From assembly GCA_020637595.1 (NCBI GenBank), contig JACKKE010000013.1, positions 1 to 64,000 on the forward strand: a stretch of DNA of 64,000 nucleotides. The letters are read 5' to 3'. Origin of the DNA: Rhodobacter sp. Lineage in GTDB: Bacteria; Pseudomonadota; Alphaproteobacteria; Rhodobacterales; Rhodobacteraceae. Both the position numbers and the translations under genes were made by a program. This document shows positions 17,049 through 28,791 of this stretch, piece after piece. Numbering within the stretch: position 1 is the stretch's first letter; every line of letters begins with the position of its first letter. A model generated the notes under the pieces. That model searched no databases. It was not told the origin of the DNA and was given only the letters and a program-made list of their open reading frames with translations.

Positions 17049-18487
17049 AGCAGCACCAACGTGGCGAGACCCAGGAAGGCGAAGAAACCGACCACATCGG
17101 TCAGCGTGGTCACGAAGGTGCCCGAGGCCAGCGCCGGGTCCAGTTTCAACCGGTTCAGCAGCAGCGGCACCAGCACCCCGCCCAGCGCCGCCACCACCAG
17201 GTTGATGACCAGTGCCGCGCCGATCACCACCCCCAGCCAGATGTCGCGCCCGTAGAGCGCCCAGGCCACGCCCCCCATCACAACGGCGAAACACAGGCCG
17301 TTTACCAGCCCCACCAGCAACTCCCGCCGAACCACCCGTGCAGCGTTGGATTCGGTCAGGTCGCGCGTCGCCAGAGCCCGCACTGCCACCGTCAGCGATT
17401 GCGTCCCGGCGTTTCCGCCCATCGAGGCGACGATCGGCATCAGCGCGGCCAGCGCCACCAGCACCGCGATCGTCCCCTCGAACAACCCGATCACCGCCGC
17501 CGCGATATTCGCGGTCACCAGGTTGACCGCCAGCCAGGGCAGGCGCTGGCGCACCGTGTCCCACACGCCGTCCGAGAGGCTCGACTCGTCGCCCACCCCG
17601 GCCATGCGCAGCATGTCTTCCTCGTGTTCCTCGTCCAGCACGACCATAGCGTCGTCGATGGTGATGACGCCGACCAGGCGCCCCGCTCCGTCGACCACCG
17701 GGGACGAGATCAAATGATACTTGTTGAACAACCGTGCGACCTCGGCCTCCTCTTCGGTGGCCTCGATTGTCACAAATATCTCTTCCGTGATGTCGGACAG
17801 GGGCACGTTGCGCTTCGCGGCCAGCACCCGGCCCAGCGTCGCGTTGCCGGTGGGGCGATGGCGTTCGTCGACCAGGATAACGTGATAGAACTGGTCGGGC
17901 AGCCAGTCGGCCGATCGCAGGTGGTCGATGGTCTGACCGACGGTCCAGTCCTGCGGCACGCTGACCGTTTCCGACTGCATCAGACGGCCGGCGGAGTATT
18001 CGGGCCAGGCCAGCGAGCTTTCGACCGCCACCCGGTCATCGCGTTCCAGCGCGTCGAGGATAAAGGCCTGATCGTGGTCCTCGAGGTCTTCGAGGATGTC
18101 CACCACGTCGTCGGTATCGAGTTCGCGCACCGCCTCGGCCAGCGCCTCGCGCGGCATCGCCTCGATGACTTCCTCGCGCACGCCCTCGTCGAGTTCGGAC
18201 AGCACGTCGCCGTCGATCCCCTCGGGATAAAGCGTCAGCAGCGCCTTGCGTTCATGGCTGGAAATCTGTTCCAGCAGGTCGGAAATGTCGGCCGGGTGCA
18301 GGGGCTCCAGCGCGGCCGCGACGGCCTCGGCATCGCCCGCGTCGACCGCGTCCAGCACCGTCTCGATGCGGTCGGCGTCGAGTTCCTCGACCTGGCTTTC
18401 GTCCTCGGTTTCGGAAGGCTGCGCGGGATTCTGTTCAAGCGCCTGGGGCTGCGGGGTCTGGGTCTCGTCGCGTTCCGGTTCGGTCAT
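17045..18487 (-). CDS. mgtE: Magnesium transporter MgtE
   Basis: A 480-residue Mg2+ channel. An acidic N-terminal tail is followed by the MgtE N domain (LEPLHPADISDLLEQ... to about 170), a CBS pair (SVPQDWTVGQTIDHLR and LISSPVVDGAGRLVGVITIDD) and five C-terminal membrane helices with the pore signature SMGGNAGTQSLTV. The ATG at 18487 is preceded by GGGAGGC. CBS and N domains sense cytoplasmic Mg2+ in known homologs. The 5-FTHF cyclo-ligase gene follows with a 4-bp overlap. It is divergent from guaD. Confidence 0.95.
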   Translation of the reverse strand: MTEPERDETQTPQPQALEQNPAQPSETEDESQVEELDADRIETVLDAVDAGDAEAVAAALEPLHPADISDLLEQISSHERKALLTLYPEGIDGDVLSELDEGVREEVIEAMPREALAEAVRELDTDDVVDILEDLEDHDQAFILDALERDDRVAVESSLAWPEYSAGRLMQSETVSVPQDWTVGQTIDHLRSADWLPDQFYHVILVDERHRPTGNATLGRVLAAKRNVPLSDITEEIFVTIEATEEEAEVARLFNKYHLISSPVVDGAGRLVGVITIDDAMVVLDEEHEEDMLRMAGVGDESSLSDGVWDTVRQRLPWLAVNLVTANIAAAVIGLFEGTIAVLVALAALMPIVASMGGNAGTQSLTVAVRALATRDLTESNAARVVRRELLVGLVNGLCFAVVMGGVAWALYGRDIWLGVVIGAALVINLVVAALGGVLVPLLLNRLKLDPALASGTFVTTLTDVVGFFAFLGLATLVLL

Positions 18488-18612
18488 TGCCGCCTCCCGT
18501 TCCCGTTTCGGCCTCGCCCGGCGCGAATCGTCCCGGCACCAGCTTGTTATGCGCAAACGGCCGCGCGATAAAGACCGCGACGCCCCCTGTGGGGGCCCGC
18601 CGCGAGGTTGCC

Positions 18613-19902
18613 ATGCAAGACCTGCTCCTTGGTCAGACATTGCGTTTTGACGCCGACCCGTTCCAGGCCGGTCCCGAGGCCGCACGCCATGAACGGCGGG
18701 GGGCCGTGCTGGTCGAGAACGGGCGGATCGCCGCAGTGGGCGCGGCCGACCTGTTGCGCGCGGCGCATCCGGGCGCGCGGGTGCATGACTATGGCGAGGC
18801 GCTGATCTCGGCCGGGTTCGTCGATGCGCATGCGCATTACCCGCAAACCGGCATCATCGCCAGCTGGGGCAAGCGGCTGATCGACTGGCTGAATACCTAC
18901 ACCTTCCCCGAGGAATCGCGTTTTGGCGATCCCGCGTATGCGCAGGCCGTGGCCGAGAGCTGCCTTGACCTTATGCTGGCGAATGGCACGACGACCGTCT
19001 GCAGCTTTTGCACCATTCACCCCGAAAGCGTCGACGCCCTGTTCGCGGCCGCACAGGCGCGCGGCATGCGGGTGCTGGCGGGCAAGACCTGCATGGACCG
19101 CAACGCGCCCGAGACCCTGCGCGACACCGCGCAGGCGGCCTATGACCAGTCCAAATCCCTGCTGACCCGTTGGCACGGGGTCGACCGGCTGTCCTATGTC
19201 ATCACCCCGCGGTTTGCGCCAACCTCGACCCCCGACCAGCTGGCGGCGCTGGGCGCGCTGTGGTCCGAGCACCCCGAGGTGCTGATGCAGACCCATCTGA
19301 GCGAGCAGCGCGAGGAAATCGCCTGGGTCGCGGATCTGTTCCCAGAGGCGCGCGACTACCTCGACGTTTACGACCGGTTCGGGTTGCTGGGCGCGGGTGG
19401 TCTTTACGGCCACGCGATCCACCTGACCGACCGCGAGCGCGCGCGGTTGCGCGAGGTCGGTGCGGCACTGATCCATTGCCCGACCTCGAACACGTTCATC
19501 GGCTCGGGTCTGTTCGACATGGCGGGGCTCAAGGCCGAGGGCCAGCGGATCGGGCTGGCTACCGACATCGGCGGGGGGGCGTCGTTTTCGATGCTGCGGA
19601 CGATGGCCGCGGCCTATGAGGTGGCGCAGCTGCGCGGCACGGCGTTGCACCCATCGCAACTGTGGTGGCTCGCGACCGAGGGTTCGGCCCGCGCGCTGGG
19701 GCTGGGCGGCGTGATTGGCAGTCTGACGCCGGGAGCCGAGGCCGATCTGATCGTGGTCGACCTGGCCTCGACCCCGGTGATCGCCCAGCGGGCGGCGCGT
19801 GCGAACGACCTGTGGGAGGCCCTGTTCCCGACGATCATGCTGGGCGATGACCGGGCGATTCGGGCGGCCTGGGTGAACGGGCAGCCCGTGGGGCGCAGCT
19901 GA
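18613..19902 (+). CDS. guaD: Guanine deaminase
   Basis: Hydrolyses guanine to xanthine in purine salvage/catabolism. The 429-residue amidohydrolase has zinc ligands in FVDAHAHYPQTG, the motif THLSEQREEI with a conserved His and Glu, HCPTSNTFIGSG, and the catalytic Asp in ATDIGGG. The C-terminal LTPGAEADLIVVDL is typical of the family. The ATG at 18613 gives the normal N-terminus; an earlier in-frame ATG overlaps the mgtE promoter region. It is convergent with acnA across a terminator. Confidence 0.92.
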   Translation: MQDLLLGQTLRFDADPFQAGPEAARHERRGAVLVENGRIAAVGAADLLRAAHPGARVHDYGEALISAGFVDAHAHYPQTGIIASWGKRLIDWLNTYTFPEESRFGDPAYAQAVAESCLDLMLANGTTTVCSFCTIHPESVDALFAAAQARGMRVLAGKTCMDRNAPETLRDTAQAAYDQSKSLLTRWHGVDRLSYVITPRFAPTSTPDQLAALGALWSEHPEVLMQTHLSEQREEIAWVADLFPEARDYLDVYDRFGLLGAGGLYGHAIHLTDRERARLREVGAALIHCPTSNTFIGSGLFDMAGLKAEGQRIGLATDIGGGASFSMLRTMAAAYEVAQLRGTALHPSQLWWLATEGSARALGLGGVIGSLTPGAEADLIVVDLASTPVIAQRAARANDLWEALFPTIMLGDDRAIRAAWVNGQPVGRS

Positions 19903-19939
19903 TCGCAGGCCACTGTCTGAAATGGGGCCAGAAATGCCG

Positions 19940-19964
19940 AAGGCCCCGCACGGGGCGGGGCCTT
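19940..19964. terminator. Terminator between guaD and acnA
   Basis: A perfect 10-bp stem (AAGGCCCCGC / GCGGGGCCTT) with a 5-nt loop lies between the convergent stops at 19902 and 19984. It has T residues on the plus side and A residues at the other end, so it can act in both directions. Confidence 0.75.
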
Positions 19965-19983
19965 TGGGTGTTCGCAGGTCGGA

Positions 19984-22671
<2,688 letters not shown>

Positions 22672-22761
22672 GGGGGTGGGCTCCCTTCGGTTCCAAGAGG
22701 AGGGTGGCTGCGTGCCTCTTGCCCGATCTGCGGCGACCGATCAAGAGGGCTGGAGGATTTT

Positions 22762-22780
22762 AGTATACCATTGTGCACAA
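22762..22780 (-). promoter_or_regulatory. Candidate acnA promoter (extended -10) with adjacent palindrome
   Basis: On the minus strand TGGTATACT gives an extended -10 (TATACT at 22762-22767), about 95 bp before the acnA ATG. Immediately upstream is the perfect palindrome TTGTGCACAA (22771-22780), which overlaps the -35 to -10 spacer. There is no good -35 box. The palindrome could be an operator, but I cannot name its protein. Confidence 0.45.
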
Positions 22781-22917
22781 AAACGGCGGATCCCCCCGTC
22801 ACAGGGCGTTGCCGGGCTGTCACAAGACGGTGTAACCGCGGGTCGTTGGGGTTGCCACGGCTTGCTTGCGGCGTCATTTGCCGGTTCACTACGCCAGACG
22901 AAATCGGGAGTGGGCGA

Positions 22918-23859
22918 ATGACGCTGAACGCAAGTCTGCGTGCAGGACAAGGTCTGCGGGCCAAAGGTGGCCGTCAAGGACCGCTGCACCGGATCCGCCG
23001 GGTGGCGCTCGCTTGCGGGGTTGCTGCACTGATACCGGGCACGCTGCTGGCGCAAGACGCGCCGGGCGCGGTCGCGGATCATCCGGTGCTGCTCGAACTC
23101 TATACCGCGCAGGGATGCGCCTCGTGCCCGCCGGCCGACGACATGATGATCGAACTCGCGGGCCGCGACGACGTGATCGCCTTGGCACTGCATGTCGACT
23201 ACTGGGATTACATCGGCTGGGCCGACACCTTTGCTGCCCGGGCCTATACCGAACGCCAGCAACGCTATGCCCGCCGGCACGGGCATTCGACGATCTACAC
23301 GCCGCAGGTGGTGATCAACGGGACCGAGATCCTCGAAGGGTATCGGGTGATGCAGGTGATGGACGCCATCGCATCGCAGCATGCCCGCGCCGCCGAGGTC
23401 GCCCTGCATGTGCAGCGCGTGGACGGTGGCGGGCTGGAGATCCGGGCCGAACCGCTGGCCGATGCCGCGCCGGTGGTGGCGATGGCCTCGCGCCGGGTGG
23501 GGCTGGCCGAGCCCGCATCGAACGCGGTGGTCGGCACCTTGTCGATGGGGGCCGCCGCCGAAACCGTGCCGGACACGACGACGCCGCAGCAGATGCGGGC
23601 CCAGCCGTCCCCCGCCGCGCCCTTCGTCGTGCAGCTGGTGCGCTATATGCCCGCCGCCGAGGTGTCGATCGAAGGGGGCGAGAACGCGGGCCGGGTTGCC
23701 GAATACGCGAATATCGTCACCAGCTGGCAGACCGTCGGCAGCTGGGATATGCGCGGCCCGTTGCAGATCACGGTTCCGCTTGAGGGTGACGAACCGGCGG
23801 TGGTGATCGTGCAGGAAGCCGGCCAGGGCGAGATCATCGCGGCGGCGCGCCTGAACTGA
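22918..23859 (+). CDS. DUF1223 domain-containing secreted protein (thioredoxin-like)
   Basis: A 313-residue protein with a basic N-terminus and a signal-like hydrophobic stretch (ALACGVAALIPGTLLAQ, about residues 30-46), then LLELYTAQGCASCPPADD, the CxxC-bearing opening of DUF1223 proteins. STIYTPQVVING matches the cis-proline region of a thioredoxin fold. Members of this family are uncharacterised periplasmic proteins of alphaproteobacteria. The start ATG at 22918 is the best available, although the long n-region leaves room for a later start. It is divergent from acnA and convergent with an acyltransferase. Confidence 0.85.
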   Translation: MTLNASLRAGQGLRAKGGRQGPLHRIRRVALACGVAALIPGTLLAQDAPGAVADHPVLLELYTAQGCASCPPADDMMIELAGRDDVIALALHVDYWDYIGWADTFAARAYTERQQRYARRHGHSTIYTPQVVINGTEILEGYRVMQVMDAIASQHARAAEVALHVQRVDGGGLEIRAEPLADAAPVVAMASRRVGLAEPASNAVVGTLSMGAAAETVPDTTTPQQMRAQPSPAAPFVVQLVRYMPAAEVSIEGGENAGRVAEYANIVTSWQTVGSWDMRGPLQITVPLEGDEPAVVIVQEAGQGEIIAAARLN

Positions 23860-23870
23860 GGCTGACCTGA

Positions 23871-24809
23871 TCAGCTTTCATCCGCGAGGGAATCGCCCGA
23901 GGCCTCGTCTGGTGCGCGTTTCCAACGCCGGTGCAGCCAGAACCATTGCCCCATGTGCCCCATCACCCGCGCCGAGGCGCTGTCATTGAGGGCGCGGGTC
24001 ATGGTCAGCGCGTCGGTGTGCGGGATCGGGTCTTCGATCTCGATGGTGAAGGTCAGGCCGTCGGGATTGCGGGTGGCGTAGAGCGGCAGCAGCAGCGCGT
24101 TGTATTTCAGCGCCAGTTTCGCCGCCGAGGTCGCTGTCCAGGCGGGTTTGCCGAGGAACTCGACCAGCTCGCCGCCCTTGATGAAATGATCGCCCAGCAG
24201 CAGCAGCATGCCGCCCCCGCGCAGAAAGCGGACCATATCCGCCATGCCGGCCGGACCGCGGGGGAACAACGGGCCGCCGATCGACGACAGTTTCTCCAGA
24301 TAGCGGCGGTTGGCGGCGGGGTTGGTCATCGGCATGTAGAGCGCGCCGATGTCAAACCCCCGGGCCTTGAGCGCCGCCCGCCAGGCATCGTAATTGCCGA
24401 AATGCGCCGAGGCGAGGACCACGGGCCGCCCCTGGTCGCGCGCGGCTTCGAGCACCGGCAGGCCGGGTCCGCCGACCGGCAGCTGCGCCGCGCGCCGGGC
24501 GAATTCGTCCGCCGAATGCAGCTCGATGAAGACGCGGCCGAAATTGTCCGCGACGGCGTGGCAGATCGCGTTGACCTCGCGGCGCGGCATGTCGGGAAAG
24601 ACGTGGTGCAGGTTGTCGCGGACGCGGCGGTTCAGGATGATCGGCCCGAGGATCGCGCGCCAGAACCAGCCCATCGCCGGCACCCGCCGCTCGTAGGGCA
24701 AGAGGCGAAAGAGCCGGATGATGACCGCCGTCACGGCATCGTCGATCCGGTGGCGCAGGGTCAGCCGCGGCTCGGCACCAGTGTCGGGGAAAGGCGGGGT
24801 TCGGGCCAT
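23871..24809 (-). CDS. LpxL/HtrB-type lysophospholipid acyltransferase (copy 2)
   Basis: A 312-residue membrane-associated acyltransferase of the lipid A late-acyltransferase family. The catalytic block ASAHFGNYDAW carries the H-x4-D/E-like motif, with a hydrophobic segment before it. MLLLLGDHFIKGGE and the C-terminal MGQWFWLHRRWKR are also characteristic. It lies 69 bp downstream of a homologous gene on the same strand, so the pair looks like a tandem duplication that has diverged. Which acyl position each one serves cannot be told from sequence. Confidence 0.87.
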   Translation of the reverse strand: MARTPPFPDTGAEPRLTLRHRIDDAVTAVIIRLFRLLPYERRVPAMGWFWRAILGPIILNRRVRDNLHHVFPDMPRREVNAICHAVADNFGRVFIELHSADEFARRAAQLPVGGPGLPVLEAARDQGRPVVLASAHFGNYDAWRAALKARGFDIGALYMPMTNPAANRRYLEKLSSIGGPLFPRGPAGMADMVRFLRGGGMLLLLGDHFIKGGELVEFLGKPAWTATSAAKLALKYNALLLPLYATRNPDGLTFTIEIEDPIPHTDALTMTRALNDSASARVMGHMGQWFWLHRRWKRAPDEASGDSLADES

Positions 24810-24878
24810 ATCTGTCGCGCAGGGTTCGTCAGCGGTTGCGCTGTTCTAGACCCGGGGTCGCGGGCTGGCAAGCGAGGC

Positions 24879-25781
24879 TCAGGCCGCGGGCTGGCGGCCG
24901 GGGTGCGACTTCTTGCGGCGATTGTGCCACCAGACCCATTGCTCGGGGTGGGCGCGCACCACGGCACCGAAGGCGTCGTTGAGGGCCTGGGTCATGGTCA
25001 GCGGGTCGGACGGCGGGATCGGCGCGCCGATCTCGACCGAGAACCCCGGCGCGGTCTCGGTGCGGATGCCAAAGGCCGGCACCAGCAACGCGTCATAGCG
25101 CAGCGCGAGTTCGGCCATCGACAGCACGGTGCGCGTCGGCTGGCCGAGGAAATCCAGCATCACGCCGTTCGGGCGGTCGACGTCGATCAGGATCCCCAGG
25201 ATTCCGCCCGCGCGCAGAAAGCGGACCATGCCCTTGCGGCCTTCGATGGTATCGAAGAACGTCGGCTGCCCCGAGGCCAGGATCGCATCGACATAGGGCG
25301 CGTTCAGGCTTTCGCTGGACTGTTCCTTGAAATACGCGCCGATGTTGAAGCCCTGTTCCCAAAGCCCCAACCGCCAGGCCTCGTAGTTGCCGAAATGGGC
25401 CGAGACCAGCACCACCGGCCGTTTGGCCTGCTGCGCCTCTTGCAGTGCGGCGAGACCCGGACCGGTCAGCGGGATCTGGCCGGCGAAGCGGGCGAAATCG
25501 CGCGCGGAATAGATCTCGATGAGCATCCGCGCGTAGTTGCCGGGCACGGCGCGGGCGATGCGCTGGACGTCACCCTCGGGGAGGTCGGGCAGGAAATGGC
25601 GGACCGAGGCCGCGACCTTGGTGCGGAACCGCCCGATATGGCCCAGCACATGCGTGCCGATCCAGCCGGCGACCGGCACCCGCCAGCGGTAGGGCAGCCT
25701 CAGCAGCAGCCGCAACAGGGCCAGCACGACGCGGTCGGACAGGGCGGCGGGTTTGGGCGACTCGGCAGGAGCTGTGGTCAT
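24879..25781 (-). CDS. LpxL/HtrB-type lysophospholipid acyltransferase (copy 1)
   Basis: A 300-residue protein with the same architecture as its downstream neighbour: VSAHFGNYEAWRLGLWEQGF holds the catalytic H and acidic residue, ILGILIDVDRPNGVMLDFLG the substrate region, and HPEQWVWWHNRRKK the basic C-terminus. The two gene products share blocks but are clearly different in sequence. acpP lies just upstream on the same strand, and acyl-ACP is the donor for this family, so linkage is functionally sensible. Confidence 0.88.
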   Translation of the reverse strand: MTTAPAESPKPAALSDRVVLALLRLLLRLPYRWRVPVAGWIGTHVLGHIGRFRTKVAASVRHFLPDLPEGDVQRIARAVPGNYARMLIEIYSARDFARFAGQIPLTGPGLAALQEAQQAKRPVVLVSAHFGNYEAWRLGLWEQGFNIGAYFKEQSSESLNAPYVDAILASGQPTFFDTIEGRKGMVRFLRAGGILGILIDVDRPNGVMLDFLGQPTRTVLSMAELALRYDALLVPAFGIRTETAPGFSVEIGAPIPPSDPLTMTQALNDAFGAVVRAHPEQWVWWHNRRKKSHPGRQPAA

Positions 25782-25893
25782 GCGGGGAGCCAGAAATGAG
25801 AGCGGCCGCTCCGGGTGTGGAACGGCCGTGTGACGTGTCAGGCGCGGGCCGGAACCGCGGTTGGCAGCGCAGCGCGACCGGTGCCCTGCGCCG

Positions 25894-26127
25894 TCAGGAC
25901 GCTTCGGTGATGAACTTCACCGCGTCGCCGAAGGTCTGGATGTTTTCCGCGGCGTCGTCCGGGATCTCGATACCGAACTCTTCTTCGAACGCCATGACCA
26001 GCTCGACGGTGTCGAGGCTGTCGGCGCCCAGATCGTCGATGAACGAGGCGTTCTCGGTGATCTTGTCTTCTTCGACGCCGAGATGCTCGACCACAATCTT
26101 CTTCACGCGATCAGCGATGTCGCTCAT
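25894..26127 (-). CDS. acpP: Acyl carrier protein
   Basis: A 77-residue acidic carrier for fatty-acid synthesis. The phosphopantetheine attachment serine is in GADSLDTVELVMAFEEEFG, the invariant DSL motif. The ATG at 26127 starts MSDIADRVKKIVVEHLG, the standard alphaproteobacterial N-terminus, with GAGGAC upstream; a longer frame exists but lacks homology. It sits between fabG and the two acyltransferases that use acyl-ACP. Confidence 0.97.
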   Translation of the reverse strand: MSDIADRVKKIVVEHLGVEEDKITENASFIDDLGADSLDTVELVMAFEEEFGIEIPDDAAENIQTFGDAVKFITEAS

Positions 26128-26258
26128 GTTCTGTCCTCGTTTACCTTCGGCGGAAACCGCCTTGATGTTGAATGCGCTCTCGCAGCTGTGACGACCGCAG
26201 TGCCCGGACGGGCGAAAAGGCCGGACCAGCACGGGCGGGCCCGTCTCGATCAGCGCCG

Positions 26259-26286
26259 CCTATAGCACAAGCGTGACACAAGGCAA
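26259..26286 (-). promoter_or_regulatory. Candidate acpP promoter
   Basis: On the minus strand TTGCCT (26281-26286) and TATAGG (26259-26264) are 16 bp apart, giving a leader of roughly 125 nt before the acpP ATG. The 418-bp stretch between acpP and fabG otherwise holds only the palindrome at 26516-26536; I see no gene in it. Confidence 0.45.
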
Positions 26287-26515
26287 ACGCTTTCCCGATT
26301 GCGTGATCGCGCGGGCGGGTGTGCGGGGCAGGGCGGAGGCGACGGGTCCAGTCCCGTGAAAAAGCGGCGAAAATCCTGTCCGGCGGTCGCGCGGATCGGG
26401 ACAATCCGGGGATCCGTGGCCGGCACGGTGCGGCGACGTGACCGGGCGGATCGACCGCAGGCGGGCGCAGGTGATTCCGCCTGTCCCGTCGGGGGCGGCA
26501 CCGCCGGCCGGGGAC

Positions 26516-26536
26516 GATGGGCGCAGAGCGCCCATC
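26516..26536. terminator. Palindrome after fabG, probable terminator
   Basis: GATGGGCGC and GCGCCCATC pair over 9 bp around a 3-nt loop, 10 bp beyond the fabG stop. The flank CCTAC matches the longer palindrome at 51962-51989, so both may belong to one family of intergenic hairpins. Confidence 0.55.
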
Positions 26537-26545
26537 CTACGGGTC

Positions 26546-27283
26546 TTACAGCATCGCCATGCCGCCGTTGACGTGGATCGTCGCGCCGGTGACATAGCCG
26601 GCCTCGGGCGAGGCGAGATAGAGCACCGCGGCGGCGATTTCCTCGGGCGTGCCCATCCGGCCCGCGGGGATCTGGGCGTTGATCTTGGCCTTCTGGTCGT
26701 CGGTCAGCTTGTCGGTCATCGGCGTGGCGATGAAGCCGGGTGCCACGGCATTGGCAGTGATGTTGCGCGAGGCGACCTCGGCGGCGATGGATTTCGTCAG
26801 GCCGATCATGCCGGCCTTGGACGCGGCGTAGTTGACCTGGCCCGCGTTGCCGGTCGCACCGACGATCGACGAGATGTTGACGATCCGGCCCCAGCGCGCC
26901 TTCATCATCGGCCGCACCACGGCGCGGCACAGGCGCATCGTCGCGGTCAGGTTGACGTCGATCACCGAGGCCCAGTCGTCATCGGACATCCGCATGAAGA
27001 CCTGGTCGCGGGTGATGCCGGCGTTGTTGACCAGGATGTCCACCGCGCCCATCGCCGCGATCGCCTGTTTCGGCAGGGCCTCGACCGCGGCCGGGTCCGA
27101 GAGGTTGCAGGGCAGCACATGCGCGCGCGCGCCCAGCTCGGCGGCCAGGGCCTGAAGCGGTTCCTCGCGCGTGCCGGAGAGGCCGACGGTGGCCCCGGCC
27201 GCGTGCAGCGCGCGGGCGATGGCGGCGCCGATGCCGCCCGAGGCGCCGGTGACGAGGGCGCATTTGCCGCTGAGGTCGAACAT
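26546..27283 (-). CDS. fabG: 3-oxoacyl-[acyl-carrier-protein] reductase
   Basis: NADPH-dependent reduction of 3-oxoacyl-ACP in fatty-acid elongation. The 245-residue SDR shows the cofactor motif GASGGIG, the structural NNAGITRD, active-site Ser in ISSIVG and YAASKAG, and the C-terminal GYVTGATIHVNGGMAML found in FabG proteins. The start ATG at 27283 is the one giving MFDLSGKCALVTG. It is located near acpP and fabF but is separated from acpP by 418 bp with its own terminator-like hairpin. Confidence 0.95.
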   Translation of the reverse strand: MFDLSGKCALVTGASGGIGAAIARALHAAGATVGLSGTREEPLQALAAELGARAHVLPCNLSDPAAVEALPKQAIAAMGAVDILVNNAGITRDQVFMRMSDDDWASVIDVNLTATMRLCRAVVRPMMKARWGRIVNISSIVGATGNAGQVNYAASKAGMIGLTKSIAAEVASRNITANAVAPGFIATPMTDKLTDDQKAKINAQIPAGRMGTPEEIAAAVLYLASPEAGYVTGATIHVNGGMAML

Positions 27284-27317
27284 GGTTGGTTTCCTTTCGT
27301 CAGTCGATGCGGGGCCC

Positions 27318-27390
27318 CGGGCAGGGGGCGCTGCCCCCTCTTTGCGCCTGTGGCGCAAATTCACCCCCGGCGTATTTCGGACAAGGTGAA
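27318..27390 (-). repeat. Dispersed intergenic repeat, copy 1
   Basis: Read on the minus strand this carries AAATACGCCGGGGGTGAAT (27359-27377) followed by AGAGGGGGCAGCGCCCCCT. The same two 19-nt blocks occur in copy 2 at 31741-31810, and a diverged relative occurs at 62606-62732. Each copy lies in a gene boundary and contains a GC-rich hairpin (AGGGGGC/GCCCCCT here). It may work as a terminator or mRNA-stability element. Confidence 0.75.
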
Positions 27391-27528
27391 GGGGTGCCGC
27401 CTGCGCAGGGCCTTTGATGTCGCGTTTAGCAGGGCATGCAGGTTTGCGCCAGCATCACGCGCCCCGGGCTTTTCCCGACGGGAAACAATGTGTATGTGGC
27501 GGTCAAAGCCTTTGTCGGAGGAACTTAC

Positions 27529-28791
27529 ATGCGCCGAGTCGTGGTGACGGGTCTGGGAATGGTCACGCCGCTGGCCTGCGGGGTCGAGGAGACCTGGAAG
27601 CGGTTGTTGGCCGGTCAGTCGGGGGCGGGCACGATCACGCGCTTCGATGCCGGGCACCTGGCGACGACCTATGCCTGCGAGATCCCGTTTGGCGATGGCT
27701 CGGACGGCACGTTCAACCCCGACGACTGGATGGAGCCGAAGGACCGCCGCAAGGTCGATGATTTCATCCTCTACGGTATGGCGGCGGCCGCGCAGGCAGT
27801 GGCGGATGCGGGCTGGACGCCGGAGGACGAGGAAAGCCGTCTGCGCACCGGGGTGATGATCGGTTCGGGGATCGGCGGGCTGACCTCGATCGCCGAGACG
27901 GCCATCCTGATCAAGGAGCGCGGGCCCAAGCGGGTGTCGCCGTTCTTCATCCCGGGCAGCCTGATCAACCTGATCAGCGGTCAGGTCAGCATCCGCTATG
28001 GCTTCAAGGGGCCGAACCATGCCGTCGTCACCGCCTGTTCGACCGGGGCTCACGCCATCGGCGACGCGGCACGGCTGATCATGCTGGGCGATGCGGATGT
28101 GATGGTCGCCGGTGGCGCCGAGGCGCCGATCAGCGAGATCGGCATTGCCGGGTTCAACGCCTGCAAGGCGTTGTCCACCAAGCGCGGCAACGAGCCGGAA
28201 CGGGCGAGCCGCCCCTATGACGCCGACCGCGACGGGTTCGTGATGGGCGAGGGGGCGGGCATCGTCGTGCTGGAGGAATACGAGCACGCCAAGGCGCGCG
28301 GCGCGCGGATCTATGCCGAGGTGCTGGGCTATGGCCTGTCGGGCGATGCCTATCACATCACCGCGCCGGCCGATGATGGCGACGGCGGCTTCCGGGCGAT
28401 GAAGGCGGCCATCGAGCGCGCCGGCCTGACGCCGGCCGATATCGACTATATCAACGCGCATGGCACCTCGACGATGGCCGACACGATCGAGCTGGGTGCG
28501 GTCGAGCGTCTGTTGGGTGATGCGGCGGGCAGTGCCACGATGTCCTCGACCAAATCGAGCATCGGGCATCTTCTGGGGGCCGCGGGTGCGGTCGAGGCGA
28601 TCTTCTGCGTGCTGGCGATCCGCGATCAGGTGGCGCCGCCGACGATCAACCTGGACAACCCGGCGATCGAGCCCCGGCTGGATCTGGCTGCGAACGCGGC
28701 GCGGCCGCGCAAGATCGACGTGGCGCTGTCGAACTCGTTCGGCTTTGGCGGCACCAATGCCAGCCTGGTCCTGGGCAAGGTCCGCGCTTGA
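27529..28791 (+). CDS. fabF: 3-oxoacyl-[acyl-carrier-protein] synthase II
   Basis: Condensing enzyme of fatty-acid elongation. The 420-residue thiolase-fold protein has the Cys-His-His triad in TACSTGAHAIGDAA, INAHGTSTMADTIE and SSIGHLLGAAGAVE, and the gatekeeper region SNSFGFGGTNASL at the end. The ATG at 27529 has CGGAGGA upstream and gives MRRVVVTGLGMVTPL; an in-frame earlier ATG is not supported. mltG starts at its stop (TGATG), so the two are coupled. Confidence 0.96.
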   Translation: MRRVVVTGLGMVTPLACGVEETWKRLLAGQSGAGTITRFDAGHLATTYACEIPFGDGSDGTFNPDDWMEPKDRRKVDDFILYGMAAAAQAVADAGWTPEDEESRLRTGVMIGSGIGGLTSIAETAILIKERGPKRVSPFFIPGSLINLISGQVSIRYGFKGPNHAVVTACSTGAHAIGDAARLIMLGDADVMVAGGAEAPISEIGIAGFNACKALSTKRGNEPERASRPYDADRDGFVMGEGAGIVVLEEYEHAKARGARIYAEVLGYGLSGDAYHITAPADDGDGGFRAMKAAIERAGLTPADIDYINAHGTSTMADTIELGAVERLLGDAAGSATMSSTKSSIGHLLGAAGAVEAIFCVLAIRDQVAPPTINLDNPAIEPRLDLAANAARPRKIDVALSNSFGFGGTNASLVLGKVRA

